A stretch of DNA of 64,000 nt, from the NCBI GenBank assembly GCA_002494645.1, contig DACE01000031.1, positions 7,276 to 71,275 of the forward strand, in the 5' to 3' direction. Positions 43,001 through 50,981 of the stretch are shown here, piece by piece (positions within the stretch are counted from its first letter, which is position 1; every line of letters begins with the position of its first letter). Source of the stretch: Euryarchaeota archaeon UBA256 (GTDB lineage: Archaea > Thermoplasmatota > Poseidoniia > Poseidoniales > Poseidoniaceae). The notes under the pieces are model-generated. The model made no database searches. It saw only the letters and a program-made list of their open reading frames with translations, and was not told the origin of the DNA. Position numbers and translations under genes: made by a program.

Positions 43001-44167
43001 ACAGGCTTTACCGGGACGCTCAATTTTCATTTGCGTCCCGATGGTGATAAAATCATCCAAGGCGAGCATGGATGCGGTGTTACAGGATGCTGCTGCGAGC
43101 CCAGACGGACGGGCGCGCCCGTAGCGAAGACGAAAGCCACCTGCTTGAAGTGGACCACCGAAAACCGGCCGACCCGCAATGATGTCCTTCATGAATTTTG
43201 TAATTGGCTCGACTTGTTTGCTCTTGAAAGCGGTCGGAGAGTCGTCGTCTGATTCCTTCCCCCGAAGCGCAAATTTCGTGATGAAGTCCCATCCAGGAAC
43301 CTGCAATCGTTCCGTATGCTTCTGGATTTTTGGTGCCTTCAAACACATGCCTTCTCCGATGACAAGGAGCACTCCACCACGTATGCGGGCTTCATCGATG
43401 TTGCGTACGTTACCGTACCCTGCGCATTCAATGCGCTCGGTTGATTCACCGTTGATCATCACCGGACAAGCACGAACGATTTCGTCGATTTCATGAGGTG
43501 GTGGGCGGTATTGGAGATTGCCTCGGTAAAGCCCGAATTCTTCTTTGACGCGCTCGACTTCTGGATCGGTTGGTTGGTAGTGCCCCACATTCAATTCGCG
43601 ACGGATCATGTCTGCGATGAGGACTGCAAGGGCTTGCGCAGTACCTCCAGCAGCTCGAATCGGGCCCGCGAAGTGAACGGAAACGAATTGGGAGCCATCG
43701 ATGTTGTTGAGCAAGCGCACTTCGCTGATTCCCTCGAGGGGAGCCACGAGAACGGCTTCGGTCAAGACCGCAAGGCCGACACGAAGCCCCACGTCAATTG
43801 ATTTTTCCAAATCAAAACCCTGCTCACGGAAGCCTCTTGAAACGGATTGAGCGATCAAAATTGAAGTTGTTTCACGGTCGTGTTCTTGAAGCAATTTACG
43901 GATATCATCAGCTACTTCGTAGCCTTCCAGATGTTCAACCAGGAGTTTTTCGGTTCGCCCTGCGAGGTCGGAGGCACGAGGAATCTCGACGTAATCCCGC
44001 GGGTCAAAGCCCAATGAGCGGGCCTGTTCAGCGATTCGATAAGCATCATCAGCATGTTCGTCCAACCATGTATGATAGGATTCCATTTCCTTTTCAAGGC
44101 GCGGAATGTCAAGGCCAAGCAAAGGGTTGTGCTCGGCCAATGATGCTCCTGCCTTCCCATCGGTCAT
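40067..44167 (-). CDS. polC: DNA polymerase D large subunit (DP2)
   Basis: 1366-residue catalytic subunit of the euryarchaeal replicative polymerase. The N-terminal signature LVGLRVGLA-type region (VGLRVGLAVLTEAVLVAPLEGI) and SVHFAGPIRAAGGTA are clear. The catalytic acids lie in NCDGDED (residues 1095-1101). Zinc sites are CSVCEKESPFIRCHH with a following C, and near the end VRCLKCGHSYRRM. The C-terminus ends QLSLSDFL, a PCNA-binding PIP-like motif. No intein interrupts it, unlike many DP2 genes. It is about 100 residues longer than Pyrococcus DP2; the extra part seems to be near 560-680. The small subunit DP1 is not in the window. Divergent from pyrE by 126 bases. Confidence 0.95.
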   Translation of the reverse strand: MTDGKAGASLAEHNPLLGLDIPRLEKEMESYHTWLDEHADDAYRIAEQARSLGFDPRDYVEIPRASDLAGRTEKLLVEHLEGYEVADDIRKLLQEHDRETTSILIAQSVSRGFREQGFDLEKSIDVGLRVGLAVLTEAVLVAPLEGISEVRLLNNIDGSQFVSVHFAGPIRAAGGTAQALAVLIADMIRRELNVGHYQPTDPEVERVKEEFGLYRGNLQYRPPPHEIDEIVRACPVMINGESTERIECAGYGNVRNIDEARIRGGVLLVIGEGMCLKAPKIQKHTERLQVPGWDFITKFALRGKESDDDSPTAFKSKQVEPITKFMKDIIAGRPVFGGPLQAGGFRLRYGRARPSGLAAASCNTASMLALDDFITIGTQMKIERPGKACAITPCDEAEGPWVILDDGHFIRVDDPGSYSKLRSRVKQVWDNGELVIGYGEFMENNKRLVPAGYSVDWWASDVLENLDTEAEVEAFIGLVGDVRSSWPSGAPGIRPEEAEDSNQQFLVRCAWHQQLRTLRMDWTTAQNVATKYGTSLTSPHNPWFRDLPIEWLPPLLDLLESASLEQGQPPSLEDGIEVQPRTSTRQMRLRGAVKGWTASALDELAPEVLPDVDTASIPGPQIRPLPPIFSTSFPEGWSLVQHGFPKASMMLLGLPHVHDGEDLVVLSGWEALLEAFGFGAEGQEPLRKKDAKKVVTDRIAMLREAKELLDEERERLSILEKERATIRIASETGARQRGLGITETDQVGRDAAASVIDEGPRDPQGYIAAQRLEDGLAVDGILPLVRMLSDFRWEHSAPVRVGCRMGRPEKAAARVMNPMTHSLFPIELNGGNQRLLNNALDKGTIRVQVGRRVCSVCEKESPFIRCHHRALDEFGEGKAGEACEGRTLPKAANSKARRRGEVQSIRMAEMVEDARIRLGIDRLPNQVKCMKKLNSKEQTPEPIEKGILRAKHQLPVFRDGTVRYDMSDVPVTHFRPREIDVPWKTLKGLGYTHDYTGAPLENDEQVLELFPQDFIAARDAGDFFLRTANYIDELLTRYYGMEPYYNADKAGDLVGHLICALAPHTSGGVLSRIIGWADCSGGYAHPLFHAAKRRNCDGDEDAIMLLMDGLLNFSREILPANRGGQMDAPLVLTTRLNPTEVDKEALNVDSAWFYERDFYEATLLQPHPKDIAHRMDFVERRLGTVAAVRGYGYTHDCHALDQGPALSAYKTLDTMIDKMNGQLALGHRLRGVDVRQVASSVVRSHFLPDLRGNLNAYGRQKVRCLKCGHSYRRMPLAAHCIQPKKETGRGLSSMGVAKSEGGQCNGNLALTVSEGAVRKYIAVMQFVMDHYGVDLYTRQNANWLADSADSLFNNDRAKQLSLSDFL

Positions 44168-44293
44168 GCTGCTTCACGAGTTCTTGTGAGCGACCCTTTA
44201 TCATGAAAGCGGTGAGGCTTTCTGGAGGTGCTTGGGAGCAAAACGATTGGAAGGTTAAGGAAAGTTCATGTCATGCGAGCCTAAGGATTTCGT

Positions 44294-44893
44294 ATGGCTG
44301 TTCACGAGAACGTACGAAATCATCCCGAGTGGGGGCGTTTGGCGGCATTGGTTCATGAATTGGCCTTCCTCGACGGAGGAGACGATGCTGCGTTCACACT
44401 TGCCAGCGGCAGGCAATCACGTTGGTTTTTTGACACCAAACCCGTGATGATGCATCCCGAGGCTGGTTCGATTCTTGGTTCGCTACTCAACATGAGAATC
44501 AGCGAACTTGGAGCAGACTTTGTTGGTGGACTAGAACTTGGAGCCGTGCCACTTACTGCGCTGGTGATTGGTTCTTCAGAAGCAGGTCCGAACCTCCGAG
44601 GCTTCATGGTTCGCAAGAACCCCAAGGGACGAGGGGGTCGGAAAACAAACAACCCTGCGGGAATTGAAGGGTCATCTCTGGAAAAGGGAGGGTCTGTTGT
44701 CATCGTTGAAGACGTAACGACAACGGGTGGGTCTTCGATTAAAGCCGTTGAACGAATCCATGCTGATACGGACTGCAATGTCGTTGCTGTCATCAGTATT
44801 TTGGATCGCGAAGAGGGGGCTGAGGCAGCCTTCAACGAAGCAGGTCTTCACTTTGAGAGCCTCTTGACACGTTCCGATATTGTGGACCTCTGA
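44294..44893 (+). CDS. pyrE: Orotate phosphoribosyltransferase
   Basis: 199 residues; joins orotate to PRPP to give OMP in pyrimidine synthesis. The family start LASGRQSRWFFDTKPV, the flexible loop RKNPKGRGGRK and the PRPP motif VVIVEDVTTTGGSS are all present. Start ATG 44294. The next gene follows after 9 bases, so the two are cotranscribed. Confidence 0.9.
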   Translation: MAVHENVRNHPEWGRLAALVHELAFLDGGDDAAFTLASGRQSRWFFDTKPVMMHPEAGSILGSLLNMRISELGADFVGGLELGAVPLTALVIGSSEAGPNLRGFMVRKNPKGRGGRKTNNPAGIEGSSLEKGGSVVIVEDVTTTGGSSIKAVERIHADTDCNVVAVISILDREEGAEAAFNEAGLHFESLLTRSDIVDL

Positions 44894-44902
44894 GGCGATG
44901 AA

Positions 44903-46183
44903 ATGCACCGGATCATTTCACACGATGAAGCAGTTCATGCAGCCCTCACCGAGTGCAGCCAAGATCCTACAGCGCCCAAAGGCATGGAATTTCATCATGC
45001 AAAGGAAGGACGTCCCCTTTCGACACCATGGCAAGTCGCCACCATTCGTTCGTTGATGCTCACGGAAACAAATCTGGCCGAAGGTTGGCTCCTCGATTGT
45101 GCCTGCGGGAGCGGCATTCAACTCATCGCTCACGCTTCGGTGTTGAACCGTAATGCCGTAGGAATCGAACTCGATGAAGAGCGAGCGATCGCCAGCGCTA
45201 TGAATTTCCTCACCGTCGCACAGCACCAAGACGCAGCGACCCTTCCATGGTTTGCACAAAGTCGAATTTTAGTCGGCGATGGAACCGATGCCGCAGGAGC
45301 CATGGAGGCTTTGGGCCAAGAAAACGAAGCGGGTATCGCCCTGCTTCACATCGACCCGGCACGGCCTCGCAACAGCCGCACGCATGACTTGAGCGAGATG
45401 CAACCGCCTCTCGATCAGGTCTTCCAAGCATGGGCTCCATATTTTTCTGAACACGAAAAGGGACCAGCGCTCTTGCTGGACCTTTCACCCCGCTTGACCA
45501 ACGAGCAGCGGATGGAAGTCGAAGCATTGGTTGATGCCGTCTGGCCTCAACTCCGACGAACATGGGTGTGGACCTCTCGTGGGCGAGGCCGAGTGGATCG
45601 TTTGGCACTCTGGCTTGGAGCAGCAGCCCTTGGGTCGGATTTGCGCCGCTTTGTGCGAGTACCTCCTCAACTGGGTGACGGCGCACTTGTCATCTCATCG
45701 ACGGATGATGGTTCTTCGCTTGAGTGCCTCTTCCACCCTCCAAAACGTGGCGAATATGTCAGTATTCTTGATGCAGCCCTCATCGAGAGCGGTTTAGCAG
45801 AGTCCTGGCTTTCGGAGGTCTCAACGGAAGTCATGACCCGTTGGGCCGTCATTGAAGGCCGGCGCCCACAACTGCACCACCTATCCCCGTTGCGACTGAG
45901 CCAAGCGGACAACTTGCTGGTCCAAGCCACTGGGAAGGTGGTTGAACTGCTTTCGTTCGACCTTGACGATTCGACCGTGGACCAGGTTGTTGAGGCAGCC
46001 CTTGAAAACAACATGGCTTCGGTTAAAATTCGCATGGACACCCCGCCGGAAAAACAGCCACGGTGGCAAGGTTCACTCGACCGACAATTGGCTCGGCGGC
46101 ACGGTACGAAAGAGGGTTTCTTGGTTCGTCACCCGGGTAGAGATGTGCTTCTGTTGTGCGTTTGCCATTCTGAAAGTTTCTAA
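44903..46183 (+). CDS. Class I SAM-dependent methyltransferase, THUMP-like/PG_1098 type
   Basis: 426 residues. The Rossmann SAM site is LLDCACGSGIQLIAHA (near 63-78), with AVGIELDEERA as motif II and HIDPARPRNSRTHDL (near 150) as motif IV. DPAR followed by a ferredoxin-like C-terminal half resembles the THUMP-like PG_1098 group of presumed RNA methyltransferases. Substrate unknown. It has no Cys pair of an m5C enzyme. Downstream of pyrE in the same transcript. Confidence 0.72.
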   Translation: MHRIISHDEAVHAALTECSQDPTAPKGMEFHHAKEGRPLSTPWQVATIRSLMLTETNLAEGWLLDCACGSGIQLIAHASVLNRNAVGIELDEERAIASAMNFLTVAQHQDAATLPWFAQSRILVGDGTDAAGAMEALGQENEAGIALLHIDPARPRNSRTHDLSEMQPPLDQVFQAWAPYFSEHEKGPALLLDLSPRLTNEQRMEVEALVDAVWPQLRRTWVWTSRGRGRVDRLALWLGAAALGSDLRRFVRVPPQLGDGALVISSTDDGSSLECLFHPPKRGEYVSILDAALIESGLAESWLSEVSTEVMTRWAVIEGRRPQLHHLSPLRLSQADNLLVQATGKVVELLSFDLDDSTVDQVVEAALENNMASVKIRMDTPPEKQPRWQGSLDRQLARRHGTKEGFLVRHPGRDVLLLCVCHSESF

Positions 46184-46244
46184 AACGCGTCATTTCAAGG
46201 CTCCTTTCGTGGCTCAGTGGCGCGAAAGTCATCATCGCGGTCTT

Positions 46245-46252
46245 GATATATG
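46245..46252 (+). promoter_or_regulatory. Candidate TATA box of the ribosomal/RNA polymerase cluster
   Basis: GATATATG lies 57-64 bases upstream of the chosen S13 start. Transcription would begin near 46270, giving a leader of roughly 40 bases. Confidence 0.45.
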
Positions 46253-46308
46253 GGAGGTTGGTCGGAGGGATGCTTGACACTGTAAGTGTTAACCTTGAGT
46301 TGAACGAT

Positions 46309-46779
46309 ATGGCACGACCGAAGGATGAGGACCTTGGTGATGATTTTTCATACATTTTGCGTATGGCTGACACCGACATGGACGGCTTGAAACCACTGGC
46401 AACTGCGCTCACATCCGTGAAGGGTGTTGGGCAGCGCACAGCGGTTCAAATTTGCAAAAACACAGGCTTTGACCCTTTCCGACTTGCTGGATTCCTCAAC
46501 CTCGAGCAACAAGAAGAACTGCGTGTGGCCATTGAATCCTACGCAGAGACCGTTCCAGTTTGGATGCTGAACCGTCAACGCGACCTTGAAACTGGCAATG
46601 AAATCCACTTGACCGGCCAACAAGTTCGCTTTACTCTTCAAGACGACATCAACCGTCTTCGTACCATGAAGTGCTACCGCGGCGTTCGACACGCCTCGGG
46701 CAACAAGGTCCGTGGACAACGTGGACGTTCAAACGGCCGTGGTGGCCTGACACTCGGTGTGAGCCGAAAGAAGGAATGA
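46309..46779 (+). CDS. rps13: 30S ribosomal protein S13 (uS13)
   Basis: 156 residues. The helix-two-turn-helix part (ALTSVKGVGQRTAVQICK), the DDINRLRTMKCYRGVRH segment and the basic tail VRGQRGRSNGRGGLTLGVSRKKE are typical of archaeal S13. It sits at the head of the small subunit and contacts the P-site tRNA. I chose ATG 46309; an ATG at 46270 with GGAGG touching it would add 13 residues. First gene of the S13-S4-S11-Rpo3 cluster. Confidence 0.93.
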   Translation: MARPKDEDLGDDFSYILRMADTDMDGLKPLATALTSVKGVGQRTAVQICKNTGFDPFRLAGFLNLEQQEELRVAIESYAETVPVWMLNRQRDLETGNEIHLTGQQVRFTLQDDINRLRTMKCYRGVRHASGNKVRGQRGRSNGRGGLTLGVSRKKE

Positions 46780-46791
46780 GGGGGCTAAATC

Positions 46792-47445
46792 ATGGGAGAA
46801 CCAAAGTTTTCACGACCAAAGTACGACACGCCATCCCATCCTTGGAAGGCACAGCGTATTGAAGAAGAACATGCAATGCGAGACAATCACGGTCTCAAAA
46901 ACATGAAAGAGATTTGGAAGGCCAAGTCTCAACTCCGTCGCCATCGACGCCAAGCAATGCGCCTCATCGGTATGGTTGATACCACCGAAGGTCACGGCAA
47001 GCGTGAGATGGAAGACCTCCTCCATTCACTTTACAGCAAAGGATTCATCGAATCCAATGCTGAACTTGGTGACATTCTTTCACTTTCCACTGAAGATGTG
47101 CTCTCTCGCCGTCTGCAAGCACAAGTCTACTACAAGGGACTGGCATGCACCATGAAGCAAGCACGTCAATTGGTCGTACACGGTCAAATTTGCATCGGTG
47201 AACAAAAGGTCACCATCCCTTCCTACCCCGTATCCCGTGATGAAGAAAACGAGCTCCGCTACCACCCTTCATCCGACCTCAACAACCCTGAACATGCGAT
47301 TCGAAAGGCCATTGAAGGACGTCGAGAGATGGCTGAATATGCTGACGATGAAGTCGATCCGGTTGCTACACCAGAGTTCGCTGAAGAAGTGAAGGAAGCA
47401 GCAGAAGCATCCAACGAAGCAGTCAAGAAAGGAGGTGACGAGTGA
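46792..47445 (+). CDS. rps4: 30S ribosomal protein S4 (uS4)
   Basis: 217 residues. The N-terminal half has FSRPKYDTPSHPWKAQRIEEE and the S4 RNA-binding domain is SRRLQAQVYYKGLACTMKQARQLVVHGQICIG. The archaeal protein is normally about 170-190 residues; the last 40 here are an added acidic/Ala-rich tail (FAEEVKEAAEASNEAV). S4 nucleates small-subunit assembly. The stop overlaps the S11 start by one base (TGATG). Confidence 0.93.
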   Translation: MGEPKFSRPKYDTPSHPWKAQRIEEEHAMRDNHGLKNMKEIWKAKSQLRRHRRQAMRLIGMVDTTEGHGKREMEDLLHSLYSKGFIESNAELGDILSLSTEDVLSRRLQAQVYYKGLACTMKQARQLVVHGQICIGEQKVTIPSYPVSRDEENELRYHPSSDLNNPEHAIRKAIEGRREMAEYADDEVDPVATPEFAEEVKEAAEASNEAVKKGGDE

Positions 47446-47828
47446 TGTCCCGCAAGGCTATCGTCAACATCTTCAGTTCCTACAACAACATCTTGATGAC
47501 AGCTACCGACCTTACCGGTGCCGAAACCATCACCACCTGCAACGGTGGCGAAGTGGTCAAGGCTGGAAAGGACAAGGGTGGGCAATTCGCTGCTACTCGA
47601 GCCGCAGAACGCATGGCTGATGCTCTTCGAGACAAAGAGTTCAACGAACTCATCGTCAAGTACCGCGCCCCTGGTGGTAACCAATCCAACAATACCGGGC
47701 CTGGCGCTCAGGCTGCTATCCGCGCTCTTACTCGTGCTGGCATGACCATTACACGAATTGAAGATGTGACACCAATCGCACACGACGGCACCAAAAAGAA
47801 AGGTGGACGACGTGGACGACGTGTCTGA
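47445..47828 (+). CDS. rps11: 30S ribosomal protein S11 (uS11)
   Basis: 127 residues. The conserved blocks are NIFSSYNNILMTATDLTG, AATRAAERMADAL, YRAPGGNQSNNTGPGAQAAIRAL and the basic end GGRRGRRV. It forms the platform near the E site. I chose ATG 47445, with GGAGGTGA 6-14 bases upstream. Confidence 0.95.
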   Translation: MSRKAIVNIFSSYNNILMTATDLTGAETITTCNGGEVVKAGKDKGGQFAATRAAERMADALRDKEFNELIVKYRAPGGNQSNNTGPGAQAAIRALTRAGMTITRIEDVTPIAHDGTKKKGGRRGRRV

Positions 47829-47844
47829 TGAATAGGTGATGAAG

Positions 47845-48777
47845 ATGAAGACCGAAATTGTAGAAGGATGGCCACAAGGTCACGAAATTCGAATTCTCAT
47901 CAGCGAGACTGATTCTTCCCAAGTGAATGCAATCCGTCGAGCACTCATTGCTGATGTCCCCAAGTTGGCCATCACGCGTGTTGACTTTTCACAAGGCGTG
48001 ACGCAAGACAACAAAGGCGAAGTTGTTGAATCTGTCAACGCACTTCCCGATGAAGTCATCGCTCACCGACTGGCCATGATCCCAATCCCAACCAACCTCG
48101 ATGAAGGTCTTGTCTTCCCAGAAGACTGTGACAACTGCCGAGATGTTGTTGAAAAGGACAAAGGGTGCCCCATGTGCCAAGTCCTCTACACGCTTTCTGC
48201 CCGAGGCCCTTCATCCGATGCTGAAGAAGAACTCAAAACTGTTTTTGCTGGCGATATCACAACCATCTCCGACCCTGTCTTTGACATTCGTGAAGAACAC
48301 AAGCAAATTCCTCTAACGGTTCTCTCCAAAGGCCAATTCCTTGAATTCTACGCATTTGCCGTTCTTGGCCGAGGCCGTGACCACGCCAAGTGGTCACCCG
48401 TTGCCGCTGTTGGATTCCGTCCTCAGCAAATCGCTGTCCTCAACAAGCCAAAGAAGGCCAATGTGCTCTTCAACCTCGGCTTGACTACGACCGACGGAAC
48501 CCCAATTGACGCCAAGTTATTTGGAAAGGACAAGAAAGTCACCAACATCAACCACGTGATGGACCTTGAGAAGGCACTTCACCAAGTTGGAGCCGGCACA
48601 GGACGTGACGGCGACTTTGACCAAGCCATTACCATGGAGAAGGTCGATGGTTCCTATGTCTTCGCTTACGAGACCGACGGAAGTCTTGACCCTGTGACTG
48701 CCTTCAACATGGCTCTTGATGAGCTCAGCACTCGCTTTGACAACCTCAGCGAAGACCTTGCATCCGCTTTGGCTTGA
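47845..48777 (+). CDS. rpo3: DNA-directed RNA polymerase subunit Rpo3 (D)
   Basis: 310 residues. Equivalent of bacterial alpha and eukaryotic RPB3; assembles with Rpo11 as the platform of RNA polymerase. Blocks include VNAIRRALIADVPKLAI, DEVIAHRLAMIPI and CDNCRDVVEKDKGCPMC, a CX2C-X9-CX2C metal site in the domain that carries iron-sulfur clusters in some archaea. I chose ATG 47845, preceded by GGTGATG. Last member of the conserved cluster; L18e, L13 and S9, which usually follow, are missing. Confidence 0.93.
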   Translation: MKTEIVEGWPQGHEIRILISETDSSQVNAIRRALIADVPKLAITRVDFSQGVTQDNKGEVVESVNALPDEVIAHRLAMIPIPTNLDEGLVFPEDCDNCRDVVEKDKGCPMCQVLYTLSARGPSSDAEEELKTVFAGDITTISDPVFDIREEHKQIPLTVLSKGQFLEFYAFAVLGRGRDHAKWSPVAAVGFRPQQIAVLNKPKKANVLFNLGLTTTDGTPIDAKLFGKDKKVTNINHVMDLEKALHQVGAGTGRDGDFDQAITMEKVDGSYVFAYETDGSLDPVTAFNMALDELSTRFDNLSEDLASALA

Positions 48778-48822
48778 TTGCAAAGCACGCAGGCTTCTTG
48801 AGCAAGGATGTGCTCTTCGCGC

Positions 48823-49899
48823 ATGATGGGCAACACGACTGAGGTCTGCGTCGGCGGACACATCACCTTGTTATTCTCCATTGACACCTCGGCACGCCTG
48901 CCAAGAAACCAAGGGAGCAGGGGAGCGGGATTTACCATTGACCATGGTGTAAATCTCAAGGCTCAACTCTTCAAACATCACGATAGGTCTCTCCCCGAGA
49001 AAATGAACGGTATTGTCCCAGATGCTCGACAAAAAACGGGACGCCCCGAAGAAAGTGAAATCAGCATCGTCGACCGCCGTGGCGCCCACATTGAACAAAA
49101 ATCACTCTACGAGGACATGATTGAAGCATGCCGCCATGCCCGTCTTCTACGAGAAGATGAATCACTTCATGTTGAGATTGCTCTCGACTGTCCAAGAAGT
49201 CAAGGATTCGGGATGTCTGCCTCAGGGCTGATGGCCTTGGGTCAAGCTATTGAGGCATTGACGGGGCGGGGCGTCGCATCACAATACCTGAAAATCGCGC
49301 ATCGGATTGAACGACAACACGGTTCAGGACTCGGAGATGTCCTTGGCTGTTCGGTGGGAGGCGTTGAGTTACGAATTCAACCTGGAGCCCCAAGTTGGCC
49401 GGGACACGCCGTTAGTTTTGATGCACCGACGCCCGTGCTTTTGATCTGGGAAGAATCTGAAGCAAGGCATACCTCAATCTACATCGATGATGAACAATGG
49501 CAAGCCTCCATCACCAAAGCGGGCGATGCATGTGTGGAGGTCTTGGCTCAAAAGCCGTGGTCTGTGAAACAATGGCCTGAACTGTTGAAGCAATCCCGAT
49601 TGTTTGCAGAAGCCTCGGGCCTCTTTGAAGAGCCGGTTCGAGCGCTGGTGTATCAAACGGTGATGGACAGCATGCTTGAACTCAATGTTCAGGGAACCTT
49701 AGCGGCCCGATTGTGCATGCTAGGGAACTCTGTCGTAGTATTGCCCCGACGCCTGGATGAACCGCTTGATTCGGAGTCATTGAAGCAGCTTGCAGACGTC
49801 ATTGAAGCGCGTGGCTTGCACGTACTCATGTCGTCGATCTCACCAACTGTTAATCCGATTCAAGGCGCGCCAAATCAACTGGACTCGCATCGAGCATGA
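48823..49899 (+). CDS. Pantoate kinase (GHMP kinase family)
   Basis: About 358 residues. Archaeal coenzyme A synthesis phosphorylates pantoate before adding beta-alanine, and this enzyme does the first step. Marks are GGHITLLFSIDTS and GSRGAGFTIDHGV at the N-terminus, the GHMP ATP loop SQGFGMSASGLMALG and the later HGSGLGDVLGCSVGGVELR. Start is ATG 48823 or 48826. The partner phosphopantothenate synthetase is not in the window. The 3' end overlaps the convergent nuclease gene by 50 bases, the longest overlap here. Confidence 0.82.
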   Translation: MMGNTTEVCVGGHITLLFSIDTSARLPRNQGSRGAGFTIDHGVNLKAQLFKHHDRSLPEKMNGIVPDARQKTGRPEESEISIVDRRGAHIEQKSLYEDMIEACRHARLLREDESLHVEIALDCPRSQGFGMSASGLMALGQAIEALTGRGVASQYLKIAHRIERQHGSGLGDVLGCSVGGVELRIQPGAPSWPGHAVSFDAPTPVLLIWEESEARHTSIYIDDEQWQASITKAGDACVEVLAQKPWSVKQWPELLKQSRLFAEASGLFEEPVRALVYQTVMDSMLELNVQGTLAARLCMLGNSVVVLPRRLDEPLDSESLKQLADVIEARGLHVLMSSISPTVNPIQGAPNQLDSHRA

Positions 49900-50884
49900 G
49901 CACGCCGGGCATGTACAGATTTTCACTGAAGCCGTGTCGGAACACGATTGCTCCACTTCCCCACTCATCGATATAACGGTTCATTTGTTTACGCATTTTT
50001 TTGCGTTGAAAATCAACATCGGCTCCGTAGAAATGTTTCGCATCAATCCAAGCAATCGGTTCGCCGTTGATGTATACGTGGTCGAGAAAGAGCAAGTCTG
50101 GGGTACGAATTGGGCGGCCGTGTTCGGCCTTTTGCTCTTTGACCATCTCTGGTTGACGACGAAGGCGGACTCCTTTTTGCTCAAACCAATCAGCGAGGAT
50201 GTCTTCGAACAAATCGGCTCGGACTTGAACCTCGGATTGGTCTACATTTGAAACTCGGTCGGCCGCTTCAGCGGCTTCAAACTCTTCACGCTCTCTGGCC
50301 TTCATCGAGGAAGGTTCACGAAGACTTTCTTTGATTTTCTTCTTCGACCACCCAATGGCCTCAAGCACCACGCGAAAGATGTTCATGGGGGGAAAGTCGT
50401 AGCGTTGTGACAGTTCGATGATGGATGTTCCTGCACGGTAATGTCGAGCGAGTTCTCTGCTTTTTGACTTGAGACGTCCATGCGAGTAAACGGTTTTTTG
50501 CTGTAGCAGGGCTGAACGAAGCGAAAGCGCCTGGTCAAGCGTCATGTTCTCAGCGTCAACAAAAGCTCCGATTTCATCAACGCGTTCGTCCTCAAGCCAA
50601 CCAAATTGCCCTCGTTGAACCACCTCACCCGCTACTTTTTCTTCCGTTGAAAGAGGTACAGGATTCAATTCCCATTTAAAATCAAAATGTTTCGGAGCCT
50701 CCACCGATTCTGGGAAGGCCATTGGTGGAGGTGAACGTTGAAAACGGGCTTCGGCTCGTTCATTCATCGTTTTGGCTTCCGCTGCCGACCGTTCAACAAG
50801 GTGAGGGCGAGATGGCCCCCCGTATCGTTTTGGTCGTGACGAGCGCCGTCGGGAGGAGTTATTGTTGTTTGAGGGACGACCCAT
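49850..50884 (-). CDS. CDIN1/C15orf41-like PD-(D/E)XK nuclease (TPD domain)
   Basis: 344 residues. The C-terminal 110 residues carry the TPD motif (RTPDLLFLDH) and then AWIDAKHFYGAD, the D...(D/E)xK metal site of PD-(D/E)XK nucleases, followed by KQMNRYIDEWGSGAIVFRHGFSE. These match the TPD family that includes human CDIN1, the codanin-1 partner mutated in congenital dyserythropoietic anaemia. An HTH-like segment (about 150-185, SIIELSQRYDFPPMNIFRVVLEAIG) precedes it, and the N-terminal 30 residues are very basic. DNA or RNA substrate unknown. Confidence 0.75.
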   Translation of the reverse strand: MGRPSNNNNSSRRRSSRPKRYGGPSRPHLVERSAAEAKTMNERAEARFQRSPPPMAFPESVEAPKHFDFKWELNPVPLSTEEKVAGEVVQRGQFGWLEDERVDEIGAFVDAENMTLDQALSLRSALLQQKTVYSHGRLKSKSRELARHYRAGTSIIELSQRYDFPPMNIFRVVLEAIGWSKKKIKESLREPSSMKAREREEFEAAEAADRVSNVDQSEVQVRADLFEDILADWFEQKGVRLRRQPEMVKEQKAEHGRPIRTPDLLFLDHVYINGEPIAWIDAKHFYGADVDFQRKKMRKQMNRYIDEWGSGAIVFRHGFSENLYMPGVLMLDASPVDLARLESD

Positions 50885-50981
50885 GATGCCTTGTTGAAGG
50901 CGACACTCAATGAAACCTCGCCTCAGTTACAAAAATTATCTGCCGCGAGCAATTATTACGGAAAAGCGTTCTCATCACATC

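Noticed and set aside
40067..44167. Possible intein in PolD large subunit
   Set aside because: The catalytic NCDGDED region is continuous and no Hint-domain motifs or homing nuclease blocks were seen.
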